The translations under genes and the position numbers were made by a program. Source: Labrys wisconsinensis (GTDB lineage: Bacteria; Pseudomonadota; Alphaproteobacteria; Rhizobiales; Labraceae). Taken from it: 64,000 nt of DNA. The notes beneath the pieces are model-generated. The model saw only the letters and a list, made by a program, of their open reading frames with translations, was not told the DNA's origin and ran no database searches. Positions 25,176-34,888 of the stretch are shown here, in pieces (the first letter of the stretch is position 1; each line of letters begins with the position of its first letter). The stretch is from positions 186,001-250,000 of the forward strand of contig NZ_JAUSVX010000008.1 of assembly GCF_030814995.1 (NCBI RefSeq), given 5' to 3'.

Positions 25176-26198
25176 ATGTCCTCTCCCCAGCCTGCCGTGT
25201 CCTTTCGCGGCGTCGCGCGGCATTTCGGTCCGGTGAAGGCCGTGGACGGCGTCGATCTCGACATCGCGCCCGGCGAGTTCTTCGCCATGCTCGGACCCTC
25301 CGGCTCCGGCAAGACCACGTGCCTGCGCCTGATCGCCGGCTTCGAGCAGCCGACCGCCGGGCATATCGAGATCTTCGGCGAGGCGGTGGAGGGCATGCCG
25401 GCCTATCGCCGGCCGGTGAACACCGTGTTCCAGGACTATGCGCTGTTCCCGCACATGAGCGTGCTGCAGAACGTGTGCTACGGCCTGATGGTGCGCGGGG
25501 TGGCGCGGGCCGAGCGCGAGACGCGCGGCCGCGAGGCGCTCGCCCTGGTCAAGCTCACGGGCATGGAGGGGCGCAAGCCCAGCCAGCTTTCCGGCGGCCA
25601 GCGCCAGCGCGTGGCGCTCGCCCGCGCCCTGGTGGTGCGGCCCAAGGTGCTGCTGCTCGACGAGCCGCTCGGGGCGCTCGACCTCAAGCTGCGCGAGGAG
25701 ATGCAGGGCGAGCTCAAGACGCTGCAGCGCTCGCTCGGCCTCTCCTTCGTCTTCGTCACCCACGACCAGGGCGAGGCTCTGTCCATGGCCGATCGGGTGG
25801 CGGTGTTCAACGAGGGCCGCATCGTCCAGGTCGCCAGCCCCCAGGACATCTACGAGCGGCCGCGCACCCGCTTCGTCGCCGATTTCGTCGGCGGCTCGAA
25901 CGTGATCGAGCCGGCCGTGGCACGCGAATGGACGGGCCGGGCCGGCCCGGCCAGCCTGCGGCCGGAGAAGATCGCCCTGCTGGAACCGGCGGCCATCGCC
26001 CCGGCGGACCGCATCGTCGTCGAGGGCCGGGTGACGCAGACGCTCTACCAGGGCGCGGTGAAGCGGGTCGAGCTGACGACGGCGCAAGGCCGCCTGGTCG
26101 CCGCCGTGCCGGCGGCCGGCAGCGCCGCCCACGAGCCGGGCGCGCCGGTGCGCGCCGTCTTCGCCCGTGCCGCGCTGCACGCGATGGAGGAGGGGTGA
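25176..26198 (+). CDS. ABC transporter ATP-binding protein, PotA/YdcT-like (importer B)
   Basis: A 340-residue ATPase. It contains Walker A GPSGSGKT, Q-loop VFQDYALFPHMSV, signature LSGGQRQR, Walker B VLLLDEPLGALDLK and switch FVTHDQGEAL. A short C-terminal TOBE domain from about residue 265 (LRPEKIALLEP) ends it. The frame is open upstream to 25008 through the inverted repeat, but family similarity starts at MSSPQPAVSFRGV (ATG 25176). It is coupled to the next gene by a one-base overlap (TGATG). Confidence 0.92.
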   Translation: MSSPQPAVSFRGVARHFGPVKAVDGVDLDIAPGEFFAMLGPSGSGKTTCLRLIAGFEQPTAGHIEIFGEAVEGMPAYRRPVNTVFQDYALFPHMSVLQNVCYGLMVRGVARAERETRGREALALVKLTGMEGRKPSQLSGGQRQRVALARALVVRPKVLLLDEPLGALDLKLREEMQGELKTLQRSLGLSFVFVTHDQGEALSMADRVAVFNEGRIVQVASPQDIYERPRTRFVADFVGGSNVIEPAVAREWTGRAGPASLRPEKIALLEPAAIAPADRIVVEGRVTQTLYQGAVKRVELTTAQGRLVAAVPAAGSAAHEPGAPVRAVFARAALHAMEEG

Positions 26199-27145
26199 TG
26201 ACCATGTCCGCCACCCCCGTCGCCGCGCCGCCGGACGGCCTGTTGCGCCGCCTCTCCGACGTGCTGGTCGTCCGGCGCGGCTTCTACCTCATGCTGCTCC
26301 TGGTGCCGCCGCTGCTCTGGCTCGGCGTCGTCTATCTCGGCTCGCTCTTCGCCCTGCTGGCGCAGAGCTTCTTCTCCATCGACGAGTTCTCCGGCACCAT
26401 CGTCGAGGAGCCGACGCTCAAGACCTATGGCGAGCTCCTGCAGCCGGCCAATCTCGACATCATCGTCCGCACCGTGCTGCTCTCCACCGTGGTGACGCTG
26501 CTGGCGATCCTCATCGCCTTCCCCATCGCCTATTACGCCGCGCGCTACGCCCGCGGCCGGGTGAAGGCGCTGTTCTACGTGGCGGTGATGATGCCGCTGT
26601 GGTCGAGCTATCTCGTCAAGGTCTATGCCTGGAAGCTGCTGCTGGCCAAGGAGGGCGCGGTCGGCTGGGTGATGAACGCCGCCGGCGCCGCCTCGCTGCT
26701 CGACGGCTGGCTGTCGCTGCCGCTGGTCGGCGGCCCGTCGCTCTCGGTGAGCTATACCGGCATGGTGCTGGTGTTCCTGTACCTGTGGACCCCGTTCATG
26801 GTGCTGCCGATCCAGGCGGCGCTGGAGCGGGTGCCGGGCTCGCTGATCGAGGCGGCCGGCGACCTCGGCGCCGATCCCGGCCAGACCTTCCGCACCGTGG
26901 TGCTGCCGCTCGCCCTGCCGGGCGTGGTCGCCGGCTCGATCTTCACGTTCTCGCTGACGCTCGGCGACTACATCGTGCCGCAGATCGTCGGGCCGTCCTC
27001 GCTGATCCTCGGCCAGGTCGTCTACACCCAGCAGGGCAATGCCGGAAACATCCCGCTGGCCGCCGCTTTCTCGGTGGTGCCGGTGCTGATCATGGGCCTG
27101 TTCCTCACCGTGGCCAAGCGCATGGGGGCCTTCGATGCGCTGTGA
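26198..27145 (+). CDS. ABC transporter permease, PotB/YdcU-like (importer B)
   Basis: A 315-residue permease starting at ATG 26198, overlapping the ATPase stop by one base. The first helix is FYLMLLLVPPLLWLGVVYLG, a large periplasmic loop follows, and the EAA loop is SLIEAAGDLGADPGQTFRTV. The C-terminal segment LGDYIVPQIVGPSS is typical of PotB-like polyamine permeases. A 255-nt gap filled by a large inverted repeat separates it from its partner permease, unusual because such pairs normally overlap. Confidence 0.92.
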   Translation: MTMSATPVAAPPDGLLRRLSDVLVVRRGFYLMLLLVPPLLWLGVVYLGSLFALLAQSFFSIDEFSGTIVEEPTLKTYGELLQPANLDIIVRTVLLSTVVTLLAILIAFPIAYYAARYARGRVKALFYVAVMMPLWSSYLVKVYAWKLLLAKEGAVGWVMNAAGAASLLDGWLSLPLVGGPSLSVSYTGMVLVFLYLWTPFMVLPIQAALERVPGSLIEAAGDLGADPGQTFRTVVLPLALPGVVAGSIFTFSLTLGDYIVPQIVGPSSLILGQVVYTQQGNAGNIPLAAAFSVVPVLIMGLFLTVAKRMGAFDAL

Positions 27146-27155
27146 GGGAACAAGC

Positions 27156-27390
27156 AGGCGCGAAGTCGGCGCCACGCCAAGCCTTCTCCACGCAGTGGGG
27201 AAGGTGGCCCGACGAAGTCGGGTCGGATGGGGTGTGGCGGGCAGGGGGGAGACGGCGTTCGGCTGGCATGAGGATCGTGCAAGCTTGTTGAACGACGCAG
27301 TCTCGCGGACCACACCCCATCCGTCGCCACTTCGTGGCGCCACCTTCCCCAGCTTCGTGGGGAAGGCTTCGGTCGCGCCTCCTCCTGCGA
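27156..27390. repeat. Large imperfect inverted repeat between the two permease genes
   Basis: The gap 27146-27400 has no gene. It is built as nested inverted repeats centred near 27273. The clearest are GGATGGGGTGTGG (27225-27237) with CCACACCCCATCC (27310-27322), and an outer pair around 27179-27208 and 27339-27369 (CCTTCTCC...GGAAGGTGGC against GCCACCTTCCCC...GGAAGG). Small hairpins occur inside the arms (CTTCCCCA...TGGGGAAG). The family differs from the 5.4-kb element. It looks like a dispersed intergenic repeat inserted in the operon. Confidence 0.8.
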
Positions 27391-27400
27391 CGTGCCGCCC

Positions 27401-28207
27401 ATGACCGACGCCCGCTCGCCCCTCGCCCTGAAGATCGTCGCCGGCCTCGGCCTCCTGTTCCTGCACCTGCCGCTCGCCTTCATCATCCTCTACGCCTTCA
27501 CCACGGAGGATCGCAGCTACGCCTTCCCGCCGCCGGGGCTGACGGCAAAATGGTTCGCCGTCGCCTGGGAACGGCCGGACGTGTGGGAGGCGCTGGCGCT
27601 CTCGGTGAAGGTCGCGGCGCTGTCGACCGCCATGGCGCTGGTGCTCGGCACGCTCGCCGCCGCGGCGCTGGCGCGCACGAAGTTCTTCGGGCGCGAGGCG
27701 GTGTCGCTGCTCCTGATCCTGCCGATCGCGTTGCCCGGCATCATCACCGGCATCGCGCTCAGGGCGGCCTTCAGCCTCGCCGACATCCCCTATTCCTTCT
27801 GGACCATCGTGCTCGGCCACGCCACCTTCTGCATCGTCGTGGTCTACAACAATGCGGTGGCCCGCTTCCGCCGCCTGTCCCCCTCGCTGGTCGAGGCCTC
27901 GATGGACCTCGGCGCCGACGGGTTCCAGACCTTCCGGCACGTGATCCTGCCCTCGATCGGCACGGCGCTGCTCGCCGGCGGCATGCTGGCCTTCGCGCTG
28001 TCCTTCGACGAGGTGATCGTCACCACCTTCACCGCCGGCCAGCAGCGCACCCTGCCGATCTGGATGCTGGGCGAATTGCTCAGGCCGCGCCAGCGCCCGG
28101 TCACCAACGTCGTCGCCGTCGTCGTCATCGCCGTCACCGCCCTGCCGATCCTCGCCGCCTATTACCTCACGCGCGAGGGCGAGGCGGTGGCCGGCGGCGG
28201 GAAATGA
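27401..28207 (+). CDS. ABC transporter permease, PotC/YdcV-like (importer B)
   Basis: A 268-residue permease from ATG 27401; a GTG nine bases upstream is possible. The first membrane segment is [20 protein letters not shown], then [13 protein letters not shown], the PotC signature. The EAA loop is [20 protein letters not shown], with [13 protein letters not shown] near the last helices. It forms the channel with the 26198 product. It ends 17 nt before the aldehyde dehydrogenase gene. Confidence 0.92.
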   Translation: MTDARSPLALKIVAGLGLLFLHLPLAFIILYAFTTEDRSYAFPPPGLTAKWFAVAWERPDVWEALALSVKVAALSTAMALVLGTLAAAALARTKFFGREAVSLLLILPIALPGIITGIALRAAFSLADIPYSFWTIVLGHATFCIVVVYNNAVARFRRLSPSLVEASMDLGADGFQTFRHVILPSIGTALLAGGMLAFALSFDEVIVTTFTAGQQRTLPIWMLGELLRPRQRPVTNVVAVVVIAVTALPILAAYYLTREGEAVAGGGK

Positions 28208-28224
28208 TCCAAGGAGGAAAAGCC

Positions 28225-29655
28225 ATGCTGGACACATCCATGCTCATCGGCTCCGGCTTCGCCGCCGGCACCGAGACGCCGGAGACGGTGCTCAACCCCA
28301 AGACCGAGGCGACCATCGTCGACCTGCCGGAGGCCTCGGTCGAACAGGTGGATGCGGCGGTCTCCGCCGCCGACAGGGCGTTCCCGGCCTGGTCGCGCAC
28401 CACGCCGGCCGAGCGCTCGGCGCTGCTGCTCAAGCTCGCCGACGCCATCGAAAGGGATGCCGAGGCCTTCGCCACGCTCGAGGCGCTCAATTGCGGCAAA
28501 CCGCGCATCCGGGTGCTGCAGGACGAGATCCCCGGCGTGGTCGACTGCTTCCGCTTCTTCGCCGGGGCGGTGCGCAACATGCACGGTACCGTGGCGGGCG
28601 AATATCTCGCCGGCCACACCTCGATGATCCGGCGCGACCCGATCGGCGTCGTCGCCTCGATCGCGCCGTGGAACTATCCGCTGATGATGGCGGCCTGGAA
28701 GCTCGGCCCGGCGCTGGCCGGCGGCAACACCGTGGTGATCAAGCCCTCCGAGCAGACGCCGCTGACCCTGCTCAAGCTCGCCAGGGCGATCGCCGACATC
28801 TTCCCCGAAGGCGTGGTCAACGTCGTGGTCGGGCGCGGCGAGACGGTCGGCAATGCGCTGATCCATCATCCCAAGGTCGCCATGGTGTCGCTGACCGGCG
28901 ACGTCGCCACCGGCAAGAAGGTGCTGCAGGCCGCCAGCAAGACGGTCAAGCGCACCCATCTGGAGCTCGGCGGCAAGGCGCCGGTGATCGTGTTCGACGA
29001 TGCCGACCTCGAGGCGGTGGTCGAGGGCGTCAAGGTGTTCGGCTATTACAATGCCGGGCAGGACTGCACGGCCGCCTGCCGGATCTATGCCGGGGCTGGG
29101 ATCTACGACAACCTGGTGGCGGACCTCTCCTCGGCGGTGCAGGGGCTGAAATTCAACCAGGCCAACGACGACGAGAACGATATCGGGCCGCTGATCTCGG
29201 CGCGCCAGCGTTCGCGCGTCGCCTCCTTCGTCGAGCGGGCCGCCGAGCAGAAGCATATCGCCATCGCCACCGGCGGGCACGAGGGGGCCGGCAAGGGCTT
29301 CTTCTACGAGCCGACCGTGGTGGCCGGGGCGCTGCAGTCCGACGAGATCGTGCGCCGCGAGGTGTTCGGGCCGGTCGTGTCGGTGACGCGCTTCGAGGCG
29401 GTCGACGACGCCGTCGCCTGGGCCAACGACAGCGACTACGGCCTCGCCTCCTCGGTGTGGACCCGCGACGTCGCCAAGGGCATGGCGACGGCGGCGCGGC
29501 TGCAGTACGGCTGCACCTGGGTCAACACGCATTTCATGCTGGTGAGCGAGATGCCGCATGGCGGCCTCAAGTCCTCGGGCTACGGCAAGGACCTCTCGAT
29601 GTATGCGCTTGAGGACTATACCGTGGTGCGACACGTCATGGTGAAGATCGCCTGA
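28225..29655 (+). CDS. patD: Gamma-aminobutyraldehyde dehydrogenase (PatD/YdcW-type)
   Basis: A 476-residue NAD-dependent aldehyde dehydrogenase. Active-site residues are Asn150 in PWNYP, Glu247 in HLELGGKAP and Cys281 in [11 protein letters not shown]; that last string is characteristic of aminobutyraldehyde dehydrogenases. AAGGAGG precedes ATG 28225 at ideal spacing, and the upstream frame (to 27334) is a shadow of the permease. Position at the end of a YdcSTUV-like importer operon matches E. coli ydcW. It would convert 4-aminobutyraldehyde from putrescine to GABA; a betaine-aldehyde-like substrate is an alternative. Confidence 0.9.
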   Translation: MLDTSMLIGSGFAAGTETPETVLNPKTEATIVDLPEASVEQVDAAVSAADRAFPAWSRTTPAERSALLLKLADAIERDAEAFATLEALNCGKPRIRVLQDEIPGVVDCFRFFAGAVRNMHGTVAGEYLAGHTSMIRRDPIGVVASIAPWNYPLMMAAWKLGPALAGGNTVVIKPSEQTPLTLLKLARAIADIFPEGVVNVVVGRGETVGNALIHHPKVAMVSLTGDVATGKKVLQAASKTVKRTHLELGGKAPVIVFDDADLEAVVEGVKVFGYYNAGQDCTAACRIYAGAGIYDNLVADLSSAVQGLKFNQANDDENDIGPLISARQRSRVASFVERAAEQKHIAIATGGHEGAGKGFFYEPTVVAGALQSDEIVRREVFGPVVSVTRFEAVDDAVAWANDSDYGLASSVWTRDVAKGMATAARLQYGCTWVNTHFMLVSEMPHGGLKSSGYGKDLSMYALEDYTVVRHVMVKIA

Positions 29656-29742
29656 GGCGGCGCCTCCGGGGTCCCGATCGCCCGAAAGAGCGTTCCCGGG
29701 GGTGCAGCGCCGGCCCGCCCGGGACGGCATGTTCGCCCGGCC

Positions 29743-29790
29743 AGCCCTGCCGCATCCCGCGCATGGTCGCGCGCGGGGTGCGGCAGGGCT
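29743..29790 (+). terminator. Strong hairpin downstream of patD, likely terminator
   Basis: A 20-bp stem with one G-T pair: the left arm 29743-29762 (AGCCCTGCCGCATCCCGCGC) pairs with 29771-29790, with an 8-nt loop. It is followed by TTGTTCG, a weak T tract. It lies 88 nt after the patD stop and 67 nt before the ligase start, so it should separate the importer B operon from the ligase gene. Confidence 0.7.
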
Positions 29791-29856
29791 TGTTCGTTCG
29801 GGATAAAGCGCGTCATGATGCTTCGCCAAGAGCCACCAGAAACGAGCGGGGAGCGC

Positions 29857-31626
29857 ATGACCGGCGACGGCGCGACGGACGGGGAGATAGGGCGGGACAG
29901 GCCGTGGACCGCCCATTATCCCCCCGACGCCCTGACCGAGCTCGCCGCCACGCCCTATCGCCTGCTCGGCGACATCGCCCGCGACCGGGCGCGGCAGACG
30001 CCCTGGCGCATCGCGGTGACCTGCGTGATGCCGAACGGCATGGCGGGCTCGCTCAGCTTCGCCGCCGTCGACCGGCTGTCGGACGCCTTCGCCGCCTATC
30101 TGCGCGAGGACCTCAAGCTTCCCGCCGGCGAGCGCGTGGCGATCCAGATCCCCAACGGCCTGGCCTATCCCGTCGTCGCCTTCGGCGTGTTCAAGGCCGG
30201 CTGCATCCTGGTCAACGTCAACCCGCTCTACACCAGCGGCGAGATGGCCAAGATCTTCGCCGATGCCGAGCCGGCGGTGCTGGTGGTCATCGACATGTTC
30301 GCCGACAAGGTGGCGGCGGCGCTGGCCGAGAGGCCAGCGGTGCTGGCCGAGGGGCCGCGGCCTCAGGTGGTGCTGACCTCGGCGGCCGAGTTGTTCCCGG
30401 CCTGGCCGCGGACCGTGATCGGGCTGGTGCAGACCTATGTGCGCCGGCAGATCCCGCCGGCCCGCTTCGCCCATGTCCGCCTCGCCGCCGCGCTGCGGGC
30501 GGGCCGGCGCCACATGCTGCGCCGCGACAGGTCCGCCGCCTATGCCGAGGGGATCGAGCCCAACGCCGTCGCCTGCCTGCAATATACCGGCGGCACCACC
30601 GGGGTCAGCAAGGGGGCCATGCTGACCCATCGCAACCTGGTGATGAACGCGGCGCAGACCACCGCTTTCGCGGGGGCGCACATCTCCAGCGAGGAGACCA
30701 TCCTCACCGCGCTGCCGCTCTACCACATCTTCGCCTTCACCGTGAACTTCCTCGCCTTCTACATGCGCTCCGGGCGCAGCGTGCTGATCCCCAATCCACG
30801 GCCGCTGACCAATCTGCGCAAGGCGCTGGAGGGGCAGGGCATCACCTTCATCACCGGGGTCAACACCCTGTTCAACGGCCTGCTCAACGAGGACTGGTTC
30901 CGCGAGGCGCCGCCGCCGACGCTGCGCCTGTCGGTCGCCGGCGGCATGGCGCTGCAGGCGGCGGTGGCGCAGCGCTGGGCGGAGGTGACGCGGCGGCCGA
31001 TCATCGAGGGCTACGGCCTGACCGAGACCTCGCCGGTGCTGACCTTCAATCCGTTCGGGGCCGGGCGCATCGGCACGATCGGCGTGCCGATCCCGCTGAC
31101 CGAGCTCAAATGCGTCGACGACGCCTTCAATGAAGTGCCGCGCGGCGAGCCCGGCGAACTGGCGGCCCGCGGCCCGCAGGTGATGGCGGGCTACTGGCGC
31201 CGGCGCGACGAGACCGCGCTCGTCATGCGCGGCGACTGGCTCCTCACCGGCGACATCGCCATCGAGGACGAGGCCGGCTTCTTCCGGCTCGTCGACCGGC
31301 GCAAGGACATGATCCTGGTCTCCGGCTTCAACGTCTATCCCAACGAGATCGAGGACGTGCTGGCCAAGCTCCCCGGCGTCAAGGAGGCGGCGGTGGTCGG
31401 CGTGCCGGACGGGGCCGCCGGCGAAGCGCCGAAGGCCTTCGTGGTGCGCAGCGATCCGGCCCTGACAGCCGAGGCGGTGCGCGCCCACTGCAAGCAGCAC
31501 CTCACCGGCTACAAGGTGCCGAAGCACGTCGAATTCCGCGACGAGCTGCCGAAGTCCAACGTCGGCAAGATCCTGCGCCGGGAGCTGCGCGCCGATCCCT
31601 CTTCGCAGGTGGCGGCGATTCCTTAA
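29857..31626 (+). CDS. fadD: Long-chain fatty acid-CoA ligase (AMP-dependent synthetase)
   Basis: A 589-residue acyl-adenylate-forming enzyme, FadD-like. The phosphate-binding motif is YTGGTTGVSKGAMLTH, followed by GYGLTETSP (adenine motif), GDWLLTGDIA and the C-terminal lysine motif KSNVGKILRR. It activates fatty acids to acyl-CoA at the membrane face. ATG 29857 has GCGGGGAG upstream; ATG 29815 is also in frame but has no ribosome site. Nothing around it suggests a lipid operon. It stands alone between importers B and C, after a terminator hairpin. Confidence 0.9.
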   Translation: MTGDGATDGEIGRDRPWTAHYPPDALTELAATPYRLLGDIARDRARQTPWRIAVTCVMPNGMAGSLSFAAVDRLSDAFAAYLREDLKLPAGERVAIQIPNGLAYPVVAFGVFKAGCILVNVNPLYTSGEMAKIFADAEPAVLVVIDMFADKVAAALAERPAVLAEGPRPQVVLTSAAELFPAWPRTVIGLVQTYVRRQIPPARFAHVRLAAALRAGRRHMLRRDRSAAYAEGIEPNAVACLQYTGGTTGVSKGAMLTHRNLVMNAAQTTAFAGAHISSEETILTALPLYHIFAFTVNFLAFYMRSGRSVLIPNPRPLTNLRKALEGQGITFITGVNTLFNGLLNEDWFREAPPPTLRLSVAGGMALQAAVAQRWAEVTRRPIIEGYGLTETSPVLTFNPFGAGRIGTIGVPIPLTELKCVDDAFNEVPRGEPGELAARGPQVMAGYWRRRDETALVMRGDWLLTGDIAIEDEAGFFRLVDRRKDMILVSGFNVYPNEIEDVLAKLPGVKEAAVVGVPDGAAGEAPKAFVVRSDPALTAEAVRAHCKQHLTGYKVPKHVEFRDELPKSNVGKILRRELRADPSSQVAAIP

Positions 31627-31897
31627 GAGCATGGCCGGCTACCGGTCGGCACGGGCAGCGAAGGGCGCGCGGCCGGGCGGCGCACGGCCCGGCGGCGGCC
31701 GACATCGGAGGCCGGCCGAAGCCGCTCGCTCCTCGCTCGAAACCGTAGCCGGCAACGCATCTTTGGGTCGCAAATCGCGATTGCGGAACCGACATCCCAG
31801 TGTCACAAATGTGTCGTTGGCCGTTGCTACGCGCTTTTCGTAACTTCTGTTCCGAAAAAGCGCCCGAAGAATCATTCACGGCCGCGGGGAGATAAGA

Positions 31898-33007
31898 ATG
31901 AACGTACAGCTGAGGAAGAGCCTTGCCGCGACGGTGTCGTCGGCCATGCTGCTCGCTGCCGTCACGCCGGCTTTCGCCGAGCCGTCGGCCGAGCTGGTCG
32001 CCGCCGCCAAGAAGGAAGGCCAGCTCACCACCATCGCGCTCCCGCACGACTGGTGCGGCTACGGCGCGCTGATCGACGGCTTCAAGGCCAAGTACGGCCT
32101 GACCGTCAACGAGCTCAACCCCGATGCCGGCTCGGGCGACGAGCTCGAGGCGATCAAGGCCAACAAGGGCAATACCGGCCCGCAGGCCCCCGACGTCATC
32201 GATGTCGGCCTCTCCTTCGGCCCGACCGCCAAGGACGCCGGCCTGCTCCAGGCCTACAAGGTCTCGACCTGGGACACGATCCCCGACAGCGCCAAGGACA
32301 AGGACGGCTTCTGGTACGGTGACTATTACGGCGTGCTCGCCTTCGAGGTGAACACCGACATCGTCAAGACCGTGCCGAAGGATTGGGCCGATCTTCTCTC
32401 CGACGAATATGCCAACACCCTGGCGCTCGCCGGCGATCCGCGCACGTCCAACCAGGCGATCCAGGCGGTCTACGCCGCCGGCCTCTCCGCCGCCAAGGGC
32501 GATGCCGCCAAGGCCGGGGCCGAGGGCCTGAAGTTCTTCGGCGAGCTCAACAAGAAGGGCAATTTCGTGCCCGTGATCGGCAAGGCGGCCTCGGTGGCGC
32601 AGGGCGCGACCCCGATCGTCGTGCGCTGGGACTACAACGCCCTCGCCGACCGCGACACGCTGAAGGGCAATCCGAAGGTCGAGGTCGTGGTGCCCGCCAG
32701 CGGCGTCGTCGCCGGCGTCTATGTCCAGGCGATCAGCGCCTATGCGCCGCATCCCAACGCCGCCAAGCTCTGGATGGAGTATCTCTACTCCGACGAGGGC
32801 CAGATCGGCTGGCTGAAGGGCTATTGCCACCCGATCCGCTTCAACGATCTCGCCGCCAACAAGAAGATCCCGCAGGATCTGCTCGACAAGCTGCCGCCGG
32901 CCGAGGCCTACACCAAGGCCGTGTTCCCGACCCTCGACGAGCAGAACGCCGCCAAGGCCGAGATCACCAAGAACTGGGACAGCGTCGTCGGCGCCAACGT
33001 CAAGTGA
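31898..33007 (+). CDS. ABC transporter substrate-binding protein (importer C)
   Basis: A 369-residue periplasmic binding protein. The signal peptide runs from MNVQLRKSLAATVSSAMLLA to AFAEP. The mature start ELVAAAKKEGQLTTIALPHD resembles the Fe(III)/thiamine/2-aminoethylphosphonate binders (COG1840) more than PotD, so the ligand could be non-polyamine. GGGGAGATAAG precedes the ATG. The 271-nt gap upstream (31627-31897) holds no gene; it contains an ATCGCGAT-centred near-palindrome (31769-31785) and an AT-rich stretch that could be the promoter. It is the first gene of the importer C operon. Confidence 0.9.
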   Translation: MNVQLRKSLAATVSSAMLLAAVTPAFAEPSAELVAAAKKEGQLTTIALPHDWCGYGALIDGFKAKYGLTVNELNPDAGSGDELEAIKANKGNTGPQAPDVIDVGLSFGPTAKDAGLLQAYKVSTWDTIPDSAKDKDGFWYGDYYGVLAFEVNTDIVKTVPKDWADLLSDEYANTLALAGDPRTSNQAIQAVYAAGLSAAKGDAAKAGAEGLKFFGELNKKGNFVPVIGKAASVAQGATPIVVRWDYNALADRDTLKGNPKVEVVVPASGVVAGVYVQAISAYAPHPNAAKLWMEYLYSDEGQIGWLKGYCHPIRFNDLAANKKIPQDLLDKLPPAEAYTKAVFPTLDEQNAAKAEITKNWDSVVGANVK

Positions 33008-33014
33008 GATCGCG

Positions 33015-33037
33015 GCGGCCCGGATCGTCCGGGCCGC
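33015..33037 (+). terminator. Intercistronic hairpin after the importer C binding-protein gene
   Basis: A perfect 10-bp stem GCGGCCCGGA-TCG-TCCGGGCCGC starts 7 nt after the stop codon and has no T tract. Such hairpins typically protect the abundant binding-protein message or attenuate read-through into the permease genes. The remaining gap to 33187 contains no gene. Confidence 0.6.
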
Positions 33038-33187
33038 ACTCCCCGAGCCTGATGCCCGCCGGGGCGGACCCACGCGTCCGCTCCGGTGGCTCCGTAGGCG
33101 TCGGGCTCCTGGAAGGACCGACTCGAAACAGACGGCGGGTTCAGGCATGGTGATGCCGAGCCTTTCCGTCCTTACCCCGGTTCCCGC

Positions 33188-34093
33188 ATGACCGTCGCCG
33201 CCATCGAGCAGGCCCCGCCCATCGCGAAGACCGCCTCCACCGGCGGCCTTTTCTCGGTGGCGACGCTGGGCGTCGTGCCGTTCTTCATCTTCGCGCTGCT
33301 GTTCCTGATCGTGCCGACCTGCATGCTGATGGTCGGGGCCTTCCAGGACAAGGCGGGCAATCCGACGCTCGGCAACTTCGTCGAGCTCCTCAACCGGCCC
33401 GACCTTCTCGCCTCCTACTGGATCAGCATCAAGATCAGCGTCGCCTCCGCCGTCGGCGGCGCCATCATCGGCTTCTTCATCGCCCATGCCGTGGTGTCGG
33501 GGGTGCTGCCGTCCTGGCTGAGGCCGGCGGTGATGACCTTCTCGGGCGTCGCCTCGAACTTCGCCGGCGTGCCGCTCGCCTTCGCCTTCGTCGCCACCGT
33601 CGGGCGCGTCGGCCTCGTCACCGTGCTGCTGCGCGACTGGTTGGGCATCAACATCTATGCCCACGGCTTCAACCTCCTGAGCTTCTGGGGGCTGACGCTG
33701 ACCTATCTCTACTTCCAGATCCCGCTGATGGTGCTGATCCTGGTGCCCGCCCTCGACGGCATGAAGCGGGAATGGCGCGAGGCCTGCGCCATCCTCGGCG
33801 GCAGCGCCTATCACTACTGGCGCTATGTCGGCGTGCCGGTGCTGTGGCCGAGCATCATGGGCGCGACGCTGCTCCTGTTCGCCAACGCCTTCGGCGCCGT
33901 GGCAACCGCCTATGCGCTCACCGGCTCCTCGCTCAACATCGTCACCATCCAGCTCTTCGCCCAGATCCGCGGCGACGTGCTGAACGATCCCAATCTCGGC
34001 TTCGCGCTGGCCTTCGGCATGATCGTGGTGACATGCCTGTCGAACGGCGCCTATATCTGGCTGCGCAGCCGCGGCGAGAGGTGGCTTCGATGA
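33188..34093 (+). CDS. ABC transporter permease (importer C, first)
   Basis: A 301-residue permease. After a cytoplasmic N-terminus of about 30 residues come about six hydrophobic segments, the first FFIFALLFLIVPTCMLMVGA. The EAA loop reads EWREACAILGGSAYHYWRYV. The start codon has no obvious ribosome site (CCCCGGTTCCCGC), so translation may be weak or the start may lie slightly downstream. It overlaps the next permease by four bases (ATGA). Confidence 0.9.
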   Translation: MTVAAIEQAPPIAKTASTGGLFSVATLGVVPFFIFALLFLIVPTCMLMVGAFQDKAGNPTLGNFVELLNRPDLLASYWISIKISVASAVGGAIIGFFIAHAVVSGVLPSWLRPAVMTFSGVASNFAGVPLAFAFVATVGRVGLVTVLLRDWLGINIYAHGFNLLSFWGLTLTYLYFQIPLMVLILVPALDGMKREWREACAILGGSAYHYWRYVGVPVLWPSIMGATLLLFANAFGAVATAYALTGSSLNIVTIQLFAQIRGDVLNDPNLGFALAFGMIVVTCLSNGAYIWLRSRGERWLR

Positions 34094-34875
34094 AACGCTC
34101 CTCGCTTTTCGCCTGGGTGATCCTCGCCTTCGGCGCCACCTATTTCATCCTGCCGCTGCTGGCGACCTTCGAATTCTCCCTGCGCATGGTGCGGGGCGAG
34201 TACAGCTTCGAAGCCTATCGCGTCGTCTTCGGCGATCCCAACTTCCAGGAAACCTTCCTCTATTCCGTGACGCTGGCGGTGGCGAGCATCCTGGTCGGCA
34301 CGCTCCTGGTGGTGCCGACGGCCTATTGGGTGCGCCTGAAGCTGCCGCAGCTGCGCTCGGTGGTCGAGTTCATCACGCTGCTGCCCCTGGTGATTCCGGC
34401 GATCGTGATCGTGTTCGGCTATCTCCGGCTCTACAATTCCTCTTCCTGGCTGCCGTTCACCGCCTCGGCGGGGGCGACCAACGTGCTCCTCACCTTCGGC
34501 TATGTGACGCTGGCGCTGCCCTACATGTACCGCACGGTCGACACGGGCCTGCGCGCCATCGACGTCAAGACCCTGACGGAGGCGGCCGAATGCCTCGGCG
34601 CGGGCTGGCCGACGATCCTGTTCAAGATCATCCTGCCGAACGTGCGCTCGGCGGTGCTGAGCGGCGCGTTCCTGACCTTCGCCATCGTCATCGGCGAGTT
34701 CACCTTCGCCAGCCTGCTCAACCGCCCGGCCTTCGGTCCCTATCTCCAGCTGATCGGCGCCAACCGCGCCTATGAGCCTTCGGCGCTCGCCATCATCGCT
34801 TTCGCTGTCACCTGGGCCTGCATGGGCCTCATCCAGATCTTCGGCCGGGCGCGCGGCGCCCCGGCCGCGAGATGA
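34090..34875 (+). CDS. ABC transporter permease (importer C, second)
   Basis: A 261-residue PotC-like permease starting at the ATG of the ATGA overlap (34090); the apparent longer frame is a shadow. Hydrophobic segments start at FAWVILAFGATYFILPLLAT. The EAA loop is TLTEAAECLGAGWPTILFKI, followed by IVIGEFTFASLLNRPAFGPY. It pairs with the 33188 product and is followed 13 nt later by the ATPase gene. Confidence 0.9.
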   Translation: MKRSSLFAWVILAFGATYFILPLLATFEFSLRMVRGEYSFEAYRVVFGDPNFQETFLYSVTLAVASILVGTLLVVPTAYWVRLKLPQLRSVVEFITLLPLVIPAIVIVFGYLRLYNSSSWLPFTASAGATNVLLTFGYVTLALPYMYRTVDTGLRAIDVKTLTEAAECLGAGWPTILFKIILPNVRSAVLSGAFLTFAIVIGEFTFASLLNRPAFGPYLQLIGANRAYEPSALAIIAFAVTWACMGLIQIFGRARGAPAAR

Positions 34876-34888
34876 AGGAGCTGGGATA

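Noticed and set aside
27146-27400. Small genes in the gap between the importer B permeases
   Set aside because: The frames follow the inverted repeat arms and have no ribosome sites or family resemblance.
28162-31632. 1156-codon minus-strand frame opposite patD and fadD
   Set aside because: Both sense genes have complete family motifs; the antisense product is low complexity.
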